Shown: positions 19,759 through 31,770, numbered from the stretch's first letter. The stretch is DNA of 64,000 nt from Amycolatopsis regifaucium (GCF_001613935.1 NZ_LQCI01000045.1:131554-195553), one strand, 5' to 3'. Notes: generated from the sequence alone by a model not told the origin. Translations and numbers: made by a program.

Positions 19759-20990
19759 GAACGCGACCGTAGCGGGATCGTGGTCACCAGCCGCCACAGC
19801 GGTTCCCCGTCCATGGCGGGCCCCGCGACGAGTTCGCCGCGCAGCGCTTCGACGCGTTCGGTGAGCCCGGGCAGTCCGTTGCCGCCGCGGCCGGAGTCGG
19901 TCGTCACCTCGCGAAGCGGGTTCACGATCTCGATCCGCAGCGCGTCGGCGAGCACCGCGACCCGTACCGTCACCGGGCCGGGATGGGCGTGCCGCAGCGC
20001 GTTCGTCAGTCCTTCTTGGACGATCCGGTACGCCTCGCGGGAAAGGGTCGCGGGCAGTTCGGCGGCGGGCCCGGTCAGTTCGTAGTCGATCACGGCGCCG
20101 CCGGATCGTGCCCGCTCGGCCAGCGTCGCGACCTCGATGAGCCGTCGCTCGGGCTCACGGGACGACCGATCCTCACGCAGCAGGCCGAGGACGTGGTCGA
20201 GGTCTTCGAGCGCCATCCTCGACGACTCTTCGATGGTGCCCAGCGCCTGCCGGGCCAGCTGTGGTTGCGACTCGACCAGTTCGGCGGCCGCGGCGGCCTG
20301 GATGGTCGACGTCGTCAGGGTGTGCCCGATGGAGTCGTGCAGTTCGCGGGCCAGCCGGTTGCGCTGCTCGAAGTGGTTCGCCCGGACTTCGGCCGCGGCG
20401 ACGCGTTCGGCGGCCGACGGACCCAGCAGCACGACCGCGCTGTACTGGAAGAGCCTGGTGAACCCGATCAGGAGATACGCGATGAGGACGAGCGTGCCCA
20501 GCGCGATCGGCAGCGTCCACAGCCCGCCGGTGCCGGATTCGACCGTCACCCGCTCCCCGAAGACCTCGATCGGGCTACCGCCGCCTCCCGCCCACACCGC
20601 GGCGAACACGAAGCCGAGCATCAGGAAGGAGCCGAGTCCGAACAGGACCCAGCCGAGCGCGGTGTGCACGAGCAGCCAGCCCGCCGAGCGCCAGCGCTCC
20701 GCCCAGGCGAGCTTGGTGTGCGGCGGGGGCTGCGCGATCCGGGTGCCCAGCATCTGGTTGGAGAACCAGATGCCGACCCGCCGCATCGGCCCCGGCAACC
20801 CGGCGAGCGCGACCAGCACGCCCATCGCGAGTACGCCGTAGACCAGCTTCGCTTTCGTGTCGCCGGGGATGAGGACGGCGGGGAGGAGCGCGACCGGGAA
20901 CGGCACCGCCGTCATCGCCATACCGAGGAAGCCGAACGGCACGCTGCGGTAACCGCCGATCCGCACCACGGGTTTGAAGGGGTTGACCAT
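19755..20990 (-). CDS. NarL-family sensor histidine kinase
   Basis: 411 residues. Hydrophobic segments near 25-70, 103-132 and 160-185 anchor the protein. A HisKA_3 dimerisation domain follows with phospho-acceptor His218 in ELHDSIGHTLT, then the ATPase domain with the N-box EGLTNALRHA (Asn330) and G-box GGNGLPGL (369-376). No extracellular sensory domain is obvious, so it may sense the membrane. The promoter TAGCGT is seven bases before the ATG. It is coupled to the downstream response regulator. Confidence 0.92.
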   Translation of the reverse strand: MVNPFKPVVRIGGYRSVPFGFLGMAMTAVPFPVALLPAVLIPGDTKAKLVYGVLAMGVLVALAGLPGPMRRVGIWFSNQMLGTRIAQPPPHTKLAWAERWRSAGWLLVHTALGWVLFGLGSFLMLGFVFAAVWAGGGGSPIEVFGERVTVESGTGGLWTLPIALGTLVLIAYLLIGFTRLFQYSAVVLLGPSAAERVAAAEVRANHFEQRNRLARELHDSIGHTLTTSTIQAAAAAELVESQPQLARQALGTIEESSRMALEDLDHVLGLLREDRSSREPERRLIEVATLAERARSGGAVIDYELTGPAAELPATLSREAYRIVQEGLTNALRHAHPGPVTVRVAVLADALRIEIVNPLREVTTDSGRGGNGLPGLTERVEALRGELVAGPAMDGEPLWRLVTTIPLRSRS

Positions 20991-20997
20991 GACCGGA

Positions 20998-21003
20998 ACG
21001 CTA
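20998..21003 (-). promoter_or_regulatory. -10 element of the kinase/regulator operon (leaderless type)
   Basis: TAGCGT on the minus strand, seven bases before the ATG at 20990, without a Shine-Dalgarno sequence. Confidence 0.45.
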
Positions 21004-21107
21004 TTCGGCGGCGCGTGCGCGCACCTCCCACTCCGGTGCCATTTCGCGTCATCCTCAAGACCGGGTGGCCGGTCACAGCCGGTTAGCGGACGTTAGCGGC
21101 GCCCTCC

Positions 21108-21113
21108 TACACT
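21108..21113 (+). promoter_or_regulatory. -10 element of rpe (leaderless type)
   Basis: TACACT, seven bases before the rpe GTG at 21121. No ribosome binding site is present. Confidence 0.45.
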
Positions 21114-21120
21114 CGGGCGC

Positions 21121-21804
21121 GTGGCTCACCGACCTTTGATCGCACCCAGCATCCTCTCCGCGGACTTCGCCCGGCTCGGCGACGAGATCCGCGCCGTCGC
21201 GGGTGAGGGGGAAACCCGCGCGGACTGGGTTCACGTCGACGTCATGGACGCGCACTTCGTGCCGAACCTGACCCTCGGCCTCCCCGTGGTGAAGTCGCTG
21301 CTCAAGGCCACCGACGTGCCGATCGACTGCCACCTGATGATCGAGAACCCCGACAAGTGGGCCATCGGGTACGCCGAGGCGGGCGCCTACAACGTCACCG
21401 TGCACGTCGAGGCGGCGCACGACCCGGTCGCACTGGCGAAGAACCTCCGTGCCGCCGGGGCGAAGGCCGGTCTGTCGATCAAGCCGAACACGCCGCTCGA
21501 AGACCACCTCGAGACCCTCAAGCACTACGACACGCTGCTGGTGATGTCGGTAGAGCCCGGCTTCGGCGGCCAGTCGTTCATCACCGATGTCCTGGAGAAG
21601 GTGCGCACCGCGCGGCGCCTGGTCGACACCGGTCACCTCAAGCTCGTCGTCGAGATCGACGGCGGGATCAACGCCGACACCATCGAGCAGGCCGCCGAGG
21701 CCGGTGTGGACTGCTTCGTCGCCGGTTCCGCCGTCTACGGCGCCGAAGACCCTGGTAAGGCCGTCGCGGCCCTGCGCGAACAGGCGGCCCGCGTCCGCGG
21801 CTGA
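21121..21804 (+). CDS. rpe: ribulose-phosphate 3-epimerase
   Basis: 227-residue TIM-barrel enzyme interconverting ribulose 5-phosphate and xylulose 5-phosphate. [14 protein letters not shown] at the N-terminus, [13 protein letters not shown] (38-50) with metal and catalytic residues, and [13 protein letters not shown] near 178 are diagnostic. Ribulose 5-phosphate is also the precursor of the riboflavin intermediate made by RibBA, which fits its place at the head of the rib cluster. GTG start immediately behind a leaderless-type promoter. Confidence 0.97.
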   Translation: MAHRPLIAPSILSADFARLGDEIRAVAGEGETRADWVHVDVMDAHFVPNLTLGLPVVKSLLKATDVPIDCHLMIENPDKWAIGYAEAGAYNVTVHVEAAHDPVALAKNLRAAGAKAGLSIKPNTPLEDHLETLKHYDTLLVMSVEPGFGGQSFITDVLEKVRTARRLVDTGHLKLVVEIDGGINADTIEQAAEAGVDCFVAGSAVYGAEDPGKAVAALREQAARVRG

Positions 21805-21915
21805 TCCCGCCTCTTGATCCGCCGTCGGGTCAGGGGAGGGAATCGGACCGGATGGGTGTTGGATGAAGGGAGCACCGTGTTCAGCGACGGTGCGACCAGG
21901 AGGAGGGCAGCAGGA

Positions 21916-22539
21916 GTGTTCACCGGCATTGTCGAGGAACTCGGCGAGGTCACCGCGGTCGAGCAGGTACCGAACGCCGCGCGGCTGACCGTGCGGGGGC
22001 CGCTGGTGACCAGCGACGCCGGCCACGGCGACTCCATCGCGGTGAGTGGCGTGTGCCTCACCGTGGTCGCGGTGGCGGGCGGTGAGTTTACCGTCGACGT
22101 CGTGCACGAAACCCTGCAGCGCTCCAGCCTCGCGAAGGTGAACGTCGGCGACGTCGTGAACCTGGAACGCGCGACGCCGGCGGGCGGCAGGCTCGGCGGG
22201 CACATCATGCAGGGCCACGTGGACGGCACCGGCGTCTATCTCAACCGGGACGACCTGGGGCTCACCACGTTCGCCCTGCCCGGAAAACTGTCACGTTACG
22301 TGGTCGAGAAGGGGTCGATCGCGGTCGATGGCGTCTCCCTCACGGTCGCTTCGGTGACCGACGAGGAGTTCTCCGTCGCCCTGATCCCGACCACCCTCGA
22401 ACTGACCACCCTCGGCCGTAATCAGCCGGGTGATCTGGTGAACCTCGAGGTCGACGTGGTCGCCAAGTACGTCGAGAAGCTGGCCATGCCGCACCTGCGC
22501 ACGCAGGGGGACCATGGTGGCGCGGAGGAGCGGGCGTGA
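21916..22539 (+). CDS. ribE: riboflavin synthase alpha subunit
   Basis: 207 residues; dismutates two 6,7-dimethyl-8-ribityllumazines into riboflavin. Two lumazine-binding repeats are visible, the first opening [12 protein letters not shown] and the second after [13 protein letters not shown] (about 97-109). GTG at 21916 has AGGAGG at 21901-21906, which fixes the start; the 34-residue upstream extension is not conserved. No FMN riboswitch is recognisable in the 111-bp gap after rpe. ribD, often present between rpe and ribE, is missing here. Confidence 0.95.
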   Translation: MFTGIVEELGEVTAVEQVPNAARLTVRGPLVTSDAGHGDSIAVSGVCLTVVAVAGGEFTVDVVHETLQRSSLAKVNVGDVVNLERATPAGGRLGGHIMQGHVDGTGVYLNRDDLGLTTFALPGKLSRYVVEKGSIAVDGVSLTVASVTDEEFSVALIPTTLELTTLGRNQPGDLVNLEVDVVAKYVEKLAMPHLRTQGDHGGAEERA

Positions 22540-22543
22540 GTGA

Positions 22544-24831
<2,288 letters not shown>

Positions 24832-24846
24832 CGCCTCCTGACTAAC

Positions 24847-24899
24847 GCAATGAAGGGGCCTTTCATCGCAAAATTTGGGATGAAAGGCCCCTTCATTGC
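24847..24899. repeat. family A palindromic repeat after the ribH cluster
   Basis: 26-bp arms 24847-24872 and 24874-24899 with one mismatch around a single A. The left arm starts GCAATGAAGGGGCCTTTCAT. It is 15 bp past the stop of the PH-like gene. Confidence 0.88.
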
Positions 24900-24943
24900 G
24901 CGCGGGTCGGGGCAAGGGCTCCGGCTGACCTCCGGCTCACCAA

Positions 24944-24998
24944 GTCCGTGAAGGCCTCCTTCCCTACCCTCAAAGTAGGGAAGGAGGCCTTCACGGAC
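24944..24998. repeat. family A palindromic repeat, likely terminator of xth
   Basis: Perfect 24-bp arms (24944-24967, 24975-24998) with a 7-nt loop. The left arm begins GTCCGTGAAGGCCTCCTTCC. It lies 18 bp downstream of the minus-strand xth stop, so the two convergent units each carry their own hairpin. Confidence 0.88.
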
Positions 24999-25016
24999 CT
25001 CGAACCCCAAAACTTC

Positions 25017-25796
25017 TCAGAGCGAGAGATCCACCACGATCGGCGCGTGGTCCGAAGGGCCCTTCCCCTTCCGTGCCTCACGGTCCACATAGGAATCGGT
25101 CACCGCGGCCGCCACCGTCGCGTCGGCGTACACGAGGTCGATCCGCATTCCCTTGTTGTTCGGGAAGTTCCCGGCCCGGTAGTCCCAGTAGGTGAACGGG
25201 TGGTCGTACTTCAGCGGCCGCGGGAACACGTCGGACAGCCCGAGGTCCCGCAGCGCCGCGAGCGCCTTCCGTTCCGGCTCGGTCACGTGCGTCGACTCGG
25301 CGAACACGGCGATGTCCCACACGTCCGCGTCGGTCGGCGCGATGTTGAAGTCGCCGAGCACCGCGAACGGCAGCCCGCGCGCCTGCTCTTCGCGCACGGT
25401 CGCTTCCAATGCCGAGAGCCAGGCCAGTTTGTAGTCGTAGTGCGGATTTCCCAGCTCACGGCCGTTCGGCACGTACACCGACCACAGCCGCAGCCCGCCG
25501 CAGGTGGCGCCGATGGCCCGCGCGTCGGTCTTGCCCTCGAAGGTGGGCTCGCCGGTCAGCCCCCGCGTCACGTCCTCCAGCCCCACGCGCGACACGATGG
25601 CGACGCCGTTCCAGCGGCCGATGCCGTACGCGGCCGTCTCGTAGCCCAGTTCCCGCACCGCGTCGACCGGGAAGGCGTCGGTGCCGGATTTGAGTTCCTG
25701 CAGGCACAGCACATCCGGTTGCACCGAGCCGAGCCAGTCGAGGACCCTCGGCAGCCGGGGTCCGATCGAGTTCACGTTCCAGGTCGCGATCCGCAT
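25017..25796 (-). CDS. xth: exodeoxyribonuclease III family nuclease
   Basis: 259 residues; AP endonuclease and 3'-5' exonuclease of base excision repair. The EEP-fold motifs are present: MRIATWNVNSI, LCLQELK with the metal-binding Glu, YVPNGRELGNPHYDYK, VLGDFNIAP and the C-terminal GPSDHAPIVVDL with catalytic Asp-His. I chose the ATG at 25796; the ten residues upstream in frame are unlike the family. It is flanked by two family A palindromes. Confidence 0.93.
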   Translation of the reverse strand: MRIATWNVNSIGPRLPRVLDWLGSVQPDVLCLQELKSGTDAFPVDAVRELGYETAAYGIGRWNGVAIVSRVGLEDVTRGLTGEPTFEGKTDARAIGATCGGLRLWSVYVPNGRELGNPHYDYKLAWLSALEATVREEQARGLPFAVLGDFNIAPTDADVWDIAVFAESTHVTEPERKALAALRDLGLSDVFPRPLKYDHPFTYWDYRAGNFPNNKGMRIDLVYADATVAAAVTDSYVDREARKGKGPSDHAPIVVDLSL

Positions 25797-25834
25797 GCCC
25801 GCGAGCGTCCCACACCCCACCGACACCCGGACGC

Positions 25835-25877
25835 GAAAGGGCCCTCCGAGGCGGGTCGCGTCTCGGAGGGCCCTTTC
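25835..25877. repeat. family A-like palindrome, likely terminator of the S1 protease gene
   Basis: Perfect 16-bp arms GAAAGGGCCCTCCGAG (25835-25850) and its complement (25862-25877) with an 11-nt loop, 13 bp downstream of the minus-strand protease stop. Confidence 0.85.
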
Positions 25878-25890
25878 ACCGGGGTGGAGG

Positions 25891-26628
25891 TCAGACCCCG
25901 GTGGTCGAGCGGATCCAGGAGCGTGCCGAAGCGACGCTGCCGTAGTTGTTGGTGCCGCGGATGTTCGAGCCGCTCTGGTTCTGCACGGTCGAAGCGACGC
26001 CGACCTGGACGCCGTTGGAGACCTGGGGGCCGCCCGAGTCGCCCTTCCACGCCGATCCGTTGATGCCGACGCTCTGGATCGCCGGGCCGCCGTAGGCGTC
26101 GGTCGAGCTGCCGGTGACGCGGACGTTGGCCACCTTCAGCGCCGAGGCGGGCGGGCCGGTCGGGGTCTCCCGGCCCCAGCCGTAGAGCTGGTTGGTGCTG
26201 CCGACCGAGGGGTTCGAGCCGGCCAGGGCGATCGGCGTGACACCGGCGTCGGAGGCCAGGTGCAGCAGCGAGATGTCGGAGCCGGCGGGCGAGGACACCT
26301 TGCGGTCGACGGCGATCACGCGGCCGCCCTGGAGCTGGTTGCTGCCGACGCGGACCCGCATGCCGCTGCCGTCGGAGTCGAGGCAGTGCTTGGCGGTCAG
26401 GACCCAGCGCTGGGCGATGACGCTGCCCGAGCAGTTGAAGCCGTCCCATTGGCGGCCGGGGGTGTTGACGTAGACCTGGGCGCCCCAGCTCACGGTGGGG
26501 GCGGTGCCGCCGCCCACGATGTTGGGCTGGACCCCGGTCGGGGTGCCCGCGGAGGCGACCGCGCCGGCGGTCATGGTGAGGGCTGCGGCGGCGAGGGTGG
26601 CGGCGCCCAGCGTGCGAAGACGGCTCAC
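25891..26628 (-). CDS. secreted trypsin-like serine protease (S1)
   Basis: 245 residues. Signal peptide MSRLRTLGAATLAAAALTMT, then a very short pro-segment before NIVGG (36-40), the activation site. The catalytic triad is complete: His81 in LTAKHC, Asp118 in GSDISLL, Ser198 in GDSGGP. Residue 192 is Ser and the usual Asp six residues before the nucleophile is not seen, so trypsin-like specificity is not assured. The GTG at 26628 sits at the start of the signal peptide with AAAGGA upstream; the 27-residue frame extension from 26709 is rejected. Confidence 0.9.
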   Translation of the reverse strand: MSRLRTLGAATLAAAALTMTAGAVASAGTPTGVQPNIVGGGTAPTVSWGAQVYVNTPGRQWDGFNCSGSVIAQRWVLTAKHCLDSDGSGMRVRVGSNQLQGGRVIAVDRKVSSPAGSDISLLHLASDAGVTPIALAGSNPSVGSTNQLYGWGRETPTGPPASALKVANVRVTGSSTDAYGGPAIQSVGINGSAWKGDSGGPQVSNGVQVGVASTVQNQSGSNIRGTNNYGSVASARSWIRSTTGV

Positions 26629-26853
26629 GGTGCAGGAGTCCTTTCGAGCGTCATCTGACGAAGAACCGAGGGAAGTGGAACTGGGACGGAAAGTAATCAC
26701 CCGGTTCACCCGCTAGGAACCAACGAACGTCTGATCCGGCACAAGACCCGACTTAGGTCGGTATACGTAGTGAAATACGGACCGCATCGTGGTAATCGCC
26801 ACCCGTACGAGGGTTAGACCATGGGGGCTCGTAAGACTGTCGGTGGGGCCCCA

Positions 26854-26859
26854 TAGGCT
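26854..26859 (+). promoter_or_regulatory. -10 element of uvrC (leaderless type) in a 238-bp divergent intergenic region
   Basis: TAGGCT lies seven bases before the uvrC GTG at 26867. The rest of the gap (26629-26866) holds the protease promoter region and a short palindrome CCGACTTAGGTCGG near 26747-26760, with GTATAC nearby. No gene was seen there. Confidence 0.45.
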
Positions 26860-26866
26860 TGGCGGT

Positions 26867-28825
26867 GTGGCTGACCCGACCACCTACCGTCCCTCGCCGG
26901 GGAGCATCCCGGACGCCCCTGGCGTGTACAAATTCCGTGACGCCACGAAGCGGGTCGTCTACGTCGGCAAGGCGAAAAGCCTCCGCAGCAGGCTGAACTC
27001 GTACTTCGCCGACATCACCGGCCTGCATCCGCGCACCCGCCAGATGGTGACCACGGCGGCGAGCGTCGAGTGGACCGTGGTGACCACCGAGGTCGAAGCG
27101 CTCCAGCTCGAGTACAACTGGATCAAGGAGTTCGACCCGCGGTTCAACGTCCGGTACCGCGACGACAAGAGCTACCCGGTCCTCGCCGTCACGATGAACG
27201 AGGAGTACCCGCGCCTGCACGTCTACCGCGGCCCGCGTAAGAAGGGCGTGCGGTACTTCGGGCCGTACGCGCATGCTTGGGCCATCCGCGAGACGCTCGA
27301 CCTGCTGCTCCGGGTCTTCCCGGCGCGCACCTGCTCGGCCGGGGTCTTCAAACGGCACGGCCAGATCGGCAGGCCCTGCCTGCTCGGCTACATCGGCAAA
27401 TGCTCCGCGCCGTGCGTCGGCAAGGTGTCCGCCGACGAGCATCGCGACATCGTCGAGGACTTCTGCGACTTCCTCGCCGGTCGCACCGACGCGATGATCC
27501 GCCGCCTGGAGCAGGAAATGGCGGCCGCGTCGGAGGAGCTGGAGTTCGAGCGCGCGGCCCGGCTGCGGGACGACCTCGGCGCGCTGCGGCGGGCGATGGA
27601 GAAGCAGGCGGTGGTGCTCGGCGACGGCACGGACGCCGACGTCGTCGCCTTCGCCCACGACGAACTCGAGGCCGCGGTCCAGGTCTTCCACGTCCGCGGC
27701 GGCCGGGTCCGCGGCCAGCGCGGCTGGGTGATCGACAAGGCCGAGGAGATGGACGTCAAGGACCTCGTCGACCACTTCCTCACACAGTTCTACGGCGAAC
27801 AGGCCGAACGCGCCGACGATCCCGACGGCGGCTCGCCGGTCCCGCGCGAGGTGCTCGTCCCCGAGCTGCCCGCCGACGCCGAAGCGCTCGGCGAATGGCT
27901 TTCCGGGCTGCGCGGTTCGCGGGTGAGCCTGCGGGTGCCGCAGCGCGGGGACAAACGCGCGCTCGCGGAAACGGTGACCCGCAACGCCGGCGAAGCGTTC
28001 ACCCAGCACAAACTGCGCCGCGCGGGCGACCTCACCGCGCGTTCGGCCGCGCTCGCGGAACTGCAGGACTACCTGGCGCTGGAAACCGCGCCGCTGCGTA
28101 TCGAATGCGTCGACATCAGCCACATCCAGGGCAGCGACGTCGTCGCGTCGCTGGTGGTGTTCGAGGACGGGATCCCGCGCAAGTCCGAGTACCGGCGGTT
28201 CGCGCTGCGCGAGGCGGCGGAGGAAGGCGACGTCGCGTCGATCGCCGAGGTCGTCCGTCGCCGTTTTTACCGTTATCTCAAGGAAAACGCCGAGGGCGCC
28301 GCCGTCGATCCGGACCGGCCGGGGATCGACCCGGAGACCGGTAAACCGCGCAAGTTCGCCTACGCGCCGAACCTGCTCGTCGTCGACGGCGCGGGTCCAC
28401 AGGCCACCGCGGCCGCGGACGTCCTCTCCGAACTGGGCATCACCGACATCGCCGTGGTCGGCCTGGCGAAGCGGCTGGAAGAGGTGTGGCTGCCCGGCGA
28501 TCCCGATCCGGTGATCCTGCCGCGCACCTCCGACGCGCTGTATCTGCTGCAGCGGCTGCGCGACGAGGCACACCGCTTCGCCATCCGCTACCACCGCGAG
28601 AAGCGGTCCAAACGGTTACAGGTGTCCGCATTGGACGGCGTGCCGGGCTTGGGGCAGGCTCGCCGTACCGCGCTGATCAAGCATTTCGGCTCGGTGAAGA
28701 GACTCCGTGAAGCACGGATCGAGGAGATCGAGGCGGTGCCCGGTTTCGGCAGGCGCACCGCGGAAGCGGTCGTCGCGGCGCTCGCAGGGGAGCCCGTGAC
28801 GACGGGGGAGTCAGGTACGACGTGA
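26867..28825 (+). CDS. uvrC: excinuclease ABC subunit C
   Basis: 652 residues; makes both incisions in nucleotide excision repair. GIY-YIG nuclease domain ([20 protein letters not shown], 19-38), a cysteine cluster in [20 protein letters not shown] and GKCSAPC, the UVR motif near 208-240, the RNase-H-like 5' incision domain with [12 protein letters not shown] and [10 protein letters not shown], and a C-terminal helix-hairpin-helix pair near 590-650. GTG at 26867 is seven bases after a TAGGCT -10 and lacks a Shine-Dalgarno sequence. It heads the conserved uvrC-rapZ-yvcK-whiA operon. Confidence 0.97.
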   Translation: MADPTTYRPSPGSIPDAPGVYKFRDATKRVVYVGKAKSLRSRLNSYFADITGLHPRTRQMVTTAASVEWTVVTTEVEALQLEYNWIKEFDPRFNVRYRDDKSYPVLAVTMNEEYPRLHVYRGPRKKGVRYFGPYAHAWAIRETLDLLLRVFPARTCSAGVFKRHGQIGRPCLLGYIGKCSAPCVGKVSADEHRDIVEDFCDFLAGRTDAMIRRLEQEMAAASEELEFERAARLRDDLGALRRAMEKQAVVLGDGTDADVVAFAHDELEAAVQVFHVRGGRVRGQRGWVIDKAEEMDVKDLVDHFLTQFYGEQAERADDPDGGSPVPREVLVPELPADAEALGEWLSGLRGSRVSLRVPQRGDKRALAETVTRNAGEAFTQHKLRRAGDLTARSAALAELQDYLALETAPLRIECVDISHIQGSDVVASLVVFEDGIPRKSEYRRFALREAAEEGDVASIAEVVRRRFYRYLKENAEGAAVDPDRPGIDPETGKPRKFAYAPNLLVVDGAGPQATAAADVLSELGITDIAVVGLAKRLEEVWLPGDPDPVILPRTSDALYLLQRLRDEAHRFAIRYHREKRSKRLQVSALDGVPGLGQARRTALIKHFGSVKRLREARIEEIEAVPGFGRRTAEAVVAALAGEPVTTGESGTT

Positions 28826-28842
28826 TCGGGGAAAGGACCATC

Positions 28843-29733
28843 GTGAGTGCGCAAGAAGAAGGCCGCGGTTCCGGGATGGAGGTCGCGGTCGTCTCCGGGT
28901 TGTCCGGGGCGGGTCGCAGTACCGCCGCGAAATGCCTGGAGGACCTGGGCTGGTTCGTGGTGGACAACCTGCCGCCCGAGCTGATCGCCACCATGGTCGA
29001 ACTCGGCGCGCAGGCGCGGGGCGCGATCACCAAGGTCGCCGTCGTGATGGACGTGCGGTCGCGCGCGTTCACCGACGACCTGGCGTCGGTCATCAAGGAC
29101 CTCGACGCCCGCGGGTACAAGCCGCGCGTGCTGTTCCTGGAGGCCACCGACGCGGTGCTGGTGCGCCGCTTCGAGGCCGTCCGCCGCGGACATCCGATGC
29201 AGGGGGACGGCAGGCTCGCCGACGGCATCACCGCCGAGCGCACACTCCTGGAGCCGCTGCGGGAAGAAGCCGACCTCGTGCTCGACACGTCGTCGCTTTC
29301 GGTGCACGACCTGCGCGCGAAGATCGAGGACGCCTTCGGTTCCGAGGCGAGCACACAGACCCGCGTCACCGTGCTGTCGTTCGGCTACAAGTACGGCCTG
29401 CCGATGGACGCGGACCTGGTGATGGACGTCCGGTTCCTGCCGAACCCGTTCTGGATCCCGGAACTGCGCGACCACACCGGTCTCGAGGGCGAGGTCCGCA
29501 ACTACGTGCTCAGCCAGGAAGGGGCGGACGAGTTCCTCGACCGCTACCACCAGCTGCTGCGCCTGATCGGTGCCGGCTACAAGCGCGAGGGCAAGCGGTA
29601 CCTGACGCTGGCCGTCGGCTGCACAGGCGGGAAGCACCGCAGCGTCGCCATTTCCGAGGAACTCGCCCAGCGTCTGTCCAATGAGGACGGTATGGCCGTG
29701 AAGGTGGTGCACCGCGACCTTGGCCGCGAGTAG
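28843..29733 (+). CDS. rapZ: RapZ-family RNase adapter / nucleotide-binding protein
   Basis: 296 residues. P-loop GLSGAGRST (19-27, Arg in place of the usual Lys) leads the RapZ/YvcJ fold. The C-terminal half contains LSFGYKYGLP, DVRFLPNPFW and AVGCTGGKHRSVA, all typical. In enterics RapZ guides RNase E to a regulatory RNA; the actinobacterial role is not settled. GTG 28843 has GGAAAGGA five bases upstream; GTG 28822, which overlaps the uvrC stop, is an alternative adding seven residues. Confidence 0.92.
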   Translation: MSAQEEGRGSGMEVAVVSGLSGAGRSTAAKCLEDLGWFVVDNLPPELIATMVELGAQARGAITKVAVVMDVRSRAFTDDLASVIKDLDARGYKPRVLFLEATDAVLVRRFEAVRRGHPMQGDGRLADGITAERTLLEPLREEADLVLDTSSLSVHDLRAKIEDAFGSEASTQTRVTVLSFGYKYGLPMDADLVMDVRFLPNPFWIPELRDHTGLEGEVRNYVLSQEGADEFLDRYHQLLRLIGAGYKREGKRYLTLAVGCTGGKHRSVAISEELAQRLSNEDGMAVKVVHRDLGRE

Positions 29734-30697
29734 CGCACCGCGCGCGGTCGCCTTGGGTGGCGGGCACGGCCTGCACGCCACCCTCACCGCGTTGCGCCGG
29801 GTGACCTCGCAGGTCACCGCCGTGGTCACCGTCGCGGACGACGGGGGCTCGTCCGGCAGGCTGCGCCGGGAACTGGGGCTGCTGCCGCCGGGCGACCTGC
29901 GGCAGGCCTTCGCCGCGTTCGCCGCCGAAGACGGCGGGACCTTGTGGGCGGAGGTGTTCCAGCACCGCTTCGGTGGTGACGGCGCGCTCGCCGGGCACGC
30001 GGTCGGAAATCTGTTGCTGGCCGGGTTGTTCGAGGTGCTCGGAGATCCGGTCGCCGCGCTCGACGAGGCGAGCAGGCTCATGGGCATCTCCGGCCGGGTC
30101 CTGCCGATGTCACCCGAACCGCTGGAAATCCAAGGCGAGGTTTCGGGGCTGGACGCCGAGAATCCCGAGGCGCTCAGGCGGATCCGCGGTCAGGTGGCGG
30201 TGGCGACCACGCCCGGTCAGGTGCACCGGATCAGCCTGCACCCGACGGGGCAGGCCGACAGGCCGCCGCGAGGCTGCGCGGAGGCGATCGAAGCGGTGCT
30301 CGGCGCGGACGTGGTGTTCCTCGGCCCGGGGTCGTGGTTCACCAGCGTGCTTCCGCATCTGCTGGTCCCGGACCTGCACGACGCCCTGGTCCGGACGAAG
30401 GCCACGAAGGTCGTCATTCTCAATCTGATCCCCCAACCGGGGGAGACAGCGGGCTTCTCTCCGGAGAAGCATCTGGACGTGCTCTTCGAACACGCCCCGG
30501 AATTGCGGGTGGACGCGGTCATCGCGGACCGTGACTCGGTGCCCTCACCAGCCCGGTTACGGAAGGCGGCCGGGAGACTGGGCGCACGGGCGTTGCTGGG
30601 GGCGGTGGCTGACCCGGTCGTGACGGGGCGGCATGATCCTGATGCGCTCGCGGGCTGTATGCGAGACGCTCTGGAGTCTCACCGGGGGAGGAGCTGA
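29720..30697 (+). CDS. yvcK: YvcK/CofD-like gluconeogenesis and morphology factor
   Basis: 325 residues. The CofD-like nucleotide-sugar-binding fold is shown by VALGGGHGLHATLTAL, VVTVADDGGSSGRLRRE, LLPPGDLRQAFAA and VVFLGPGSWFTSVLPHL. In Bacillus and mycobacteria homologues bind UDP-sugars and affect cell envelope growth on gluconeogenic carbon. TTG start at 29720 overlaps rapZ by 14 bases; no other in-frame start precedes the GGG motif. Confidence 0.9.
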   Translation: MAASSAPRAVALGGGHGLHATLTALRRVTSQVTAVVTVADDGGSSGRLRRELGLLPPGDLRQAFAAFAAEDGGTLWAEVFQHRFGGDGALAGHAVGNLLLAGLFEVLGDPVAALDEASRLMGISGRVLPMSPEPLEIQGEVSGLDAENPEALRRIRGQVAVATTPGQVHRISLHPTGQADRPPRGCAEAIEAVLGADVVFLGPGSWFTSVLPHLLVPDLHDALVRTKATKVVILNLIPQPGETAGFSPEKHLDVLFEHAPELRVDAVIADRDSVPSPARLRKAAGRLGARALLGAVADPVVTGRHDPDALAGCMRDALESHRGRS

Positions 30698-30715
30698 AAG
30701 TATGGAGGGGCAGCG

Positions 30716-31705
30716 ATGGCGATGACCGCCGCCGTGAAGGACGAGCTGAGCCGGCTGGAGATCACCAAGATCGGCCCGCGCCGCGCGGAGGTCGCGTCGA
30801 TGCTGCGATTCGCGGGCGGGCTGCACATCGTGGCCGGTCGCGTCGTGGTGGAAGCCGAACTGGACACCGGTTCGGTGGCGAGGCGGCTGCGCAAGGAGAT
30901 CCACGAACTGTACGGACACCAGTCCGACGTCCACGTCATCTCCTCCAGCGGGTTGCGCAAGGGCACGCGGTACGTCGTCCGGGTGGTCAAGGACGGTGAG
31001 GGCCTCGCCCGGCAGACCGGTTTGATCGACCAACGGGGCCGTCCGGTGCGCGGGCTGCCCGCCGCCGTCGTGTCCGGCGGTGTCGCCGACGCCGAAGCCG
31101 CCTGGCGCGGCGCGTTCCTGGCACACGGTTCGCTCACCGAACCCGGCCGTTCGTCGTCGCTCGAAGTCACCTGCCCGGGCCCGGAGGCCGCGCTGGCGCT
31201 CGTCGGCGCCGCCCGCCGGATGGGCATCCAGGCCAAGTCGCGCGAGGTGCGCGGAGCGGACCGGGTCGTGGTGCGCGACGGCGACGCGATCGGCGCCCTG
31301 CTGACCCGGCTCGGCGCGCACACGAGTGTGCTCGCGTGGGAAGAGCGGCGGATGCGCCGCGAGGTGCGGGCCACCGCGAACCGGCTCGCGAACTTCGACG
31401 ACGCCAACCTGCGGCGCTCGGCCCGCGCGGCCGTCGCGGCGGCGGCCAGGGTCGAGCGGGCACTGGACATCCTCGGTGAGTCCGCCCCGGATCACCTGCT
31501 CGCCGCGGGCAAGCTGCGGCTGTCGAACCGGCAGGCCTCGCTCGAAGAACTGGGCCAGCTGTCCGACCCGCAGATGACCAAGGACGCCGTCGCCGGCCGG
31601 ATCCGCCGCCTGCTGGCGATGGCCGACAAGAAGGCGAAGGAACAGGGCATCCCGGACACCGAATCCGCCGTGACCCCGGACATGCTGGAAGAGGACGAGG
31701 CCTGA
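30716..31705 (+). CDS. whiA: sporulation/division regulator WhiA
   Basis: 329 residues. LAGLIDADG-derived N-terminal domain ([20 protein letters not shown] onward) plus a C-terminal helix-turn-helix with [16 protein letters not shown] and [15 protein letters not shown]. In streptomycetes WhiA works with WhiB to activate cell division genes during sporulation. The ATG follows yvcK by 18 bp, so it is the last gene of the uvrC operon; a family B palindrome begins 9 bp after the stop. The conserved synteny with gap is interrupted after this gene. Confidence 0.96.
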   Translation: MAMTAAVKDELSRLEITKIGPRRAEVASMLRFAGGLHIVAGRVVVEAELDTGSVARRLRKEIHELYGHQSDVHVISSSGLRKGTRYVVRVVKDGEGLARQTGLIDQRGRPVRGLPAAVVSGGVADAEAAWRGAFLAHGSLTEPGRSSSLEVTCPGPEAALALVGAARRMGIQAKSREVRGADRVVVRDGDAIGALLTRLGAHTSVLAWEERRMRREVRATANRLANFDDANLRRSARAAVAAAARVERALDILGESAPDHLLAAGKLRLSNRQASLEELGQLSDPQMTKDAVAGRIRRLLAMADKKAKEQGIPDTESAVTPDMLEEDEA

Positions 31706-31714
31706 CCCGCCGCC

Positions 31715-31770
31715 TTTAGTCCTCTGAATGCGGCAGTCGCGCTTGCGTCAATCGCCATCAGAGGACTAAA
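31715..31770. repeat. family B palindromic repeat after whiA
   Basis: 13-bp arms TTTAGTCCTCTGA (31715-31727) and its complement (31758-31770) with a partly self-complementary 30-bp spacer. It starts 9 bp after whiA. Its right arm supplies the stop codon of the decayed minus-strand frame. Confidence 0.75.

Noticed and set aside
21805-21915. FMN riboswitch before ribE
   Set aside because: The conserved RFN boxes are absent; the region holds only a Shine-Dalgarno sequence and unstructured GC-rich DNA.
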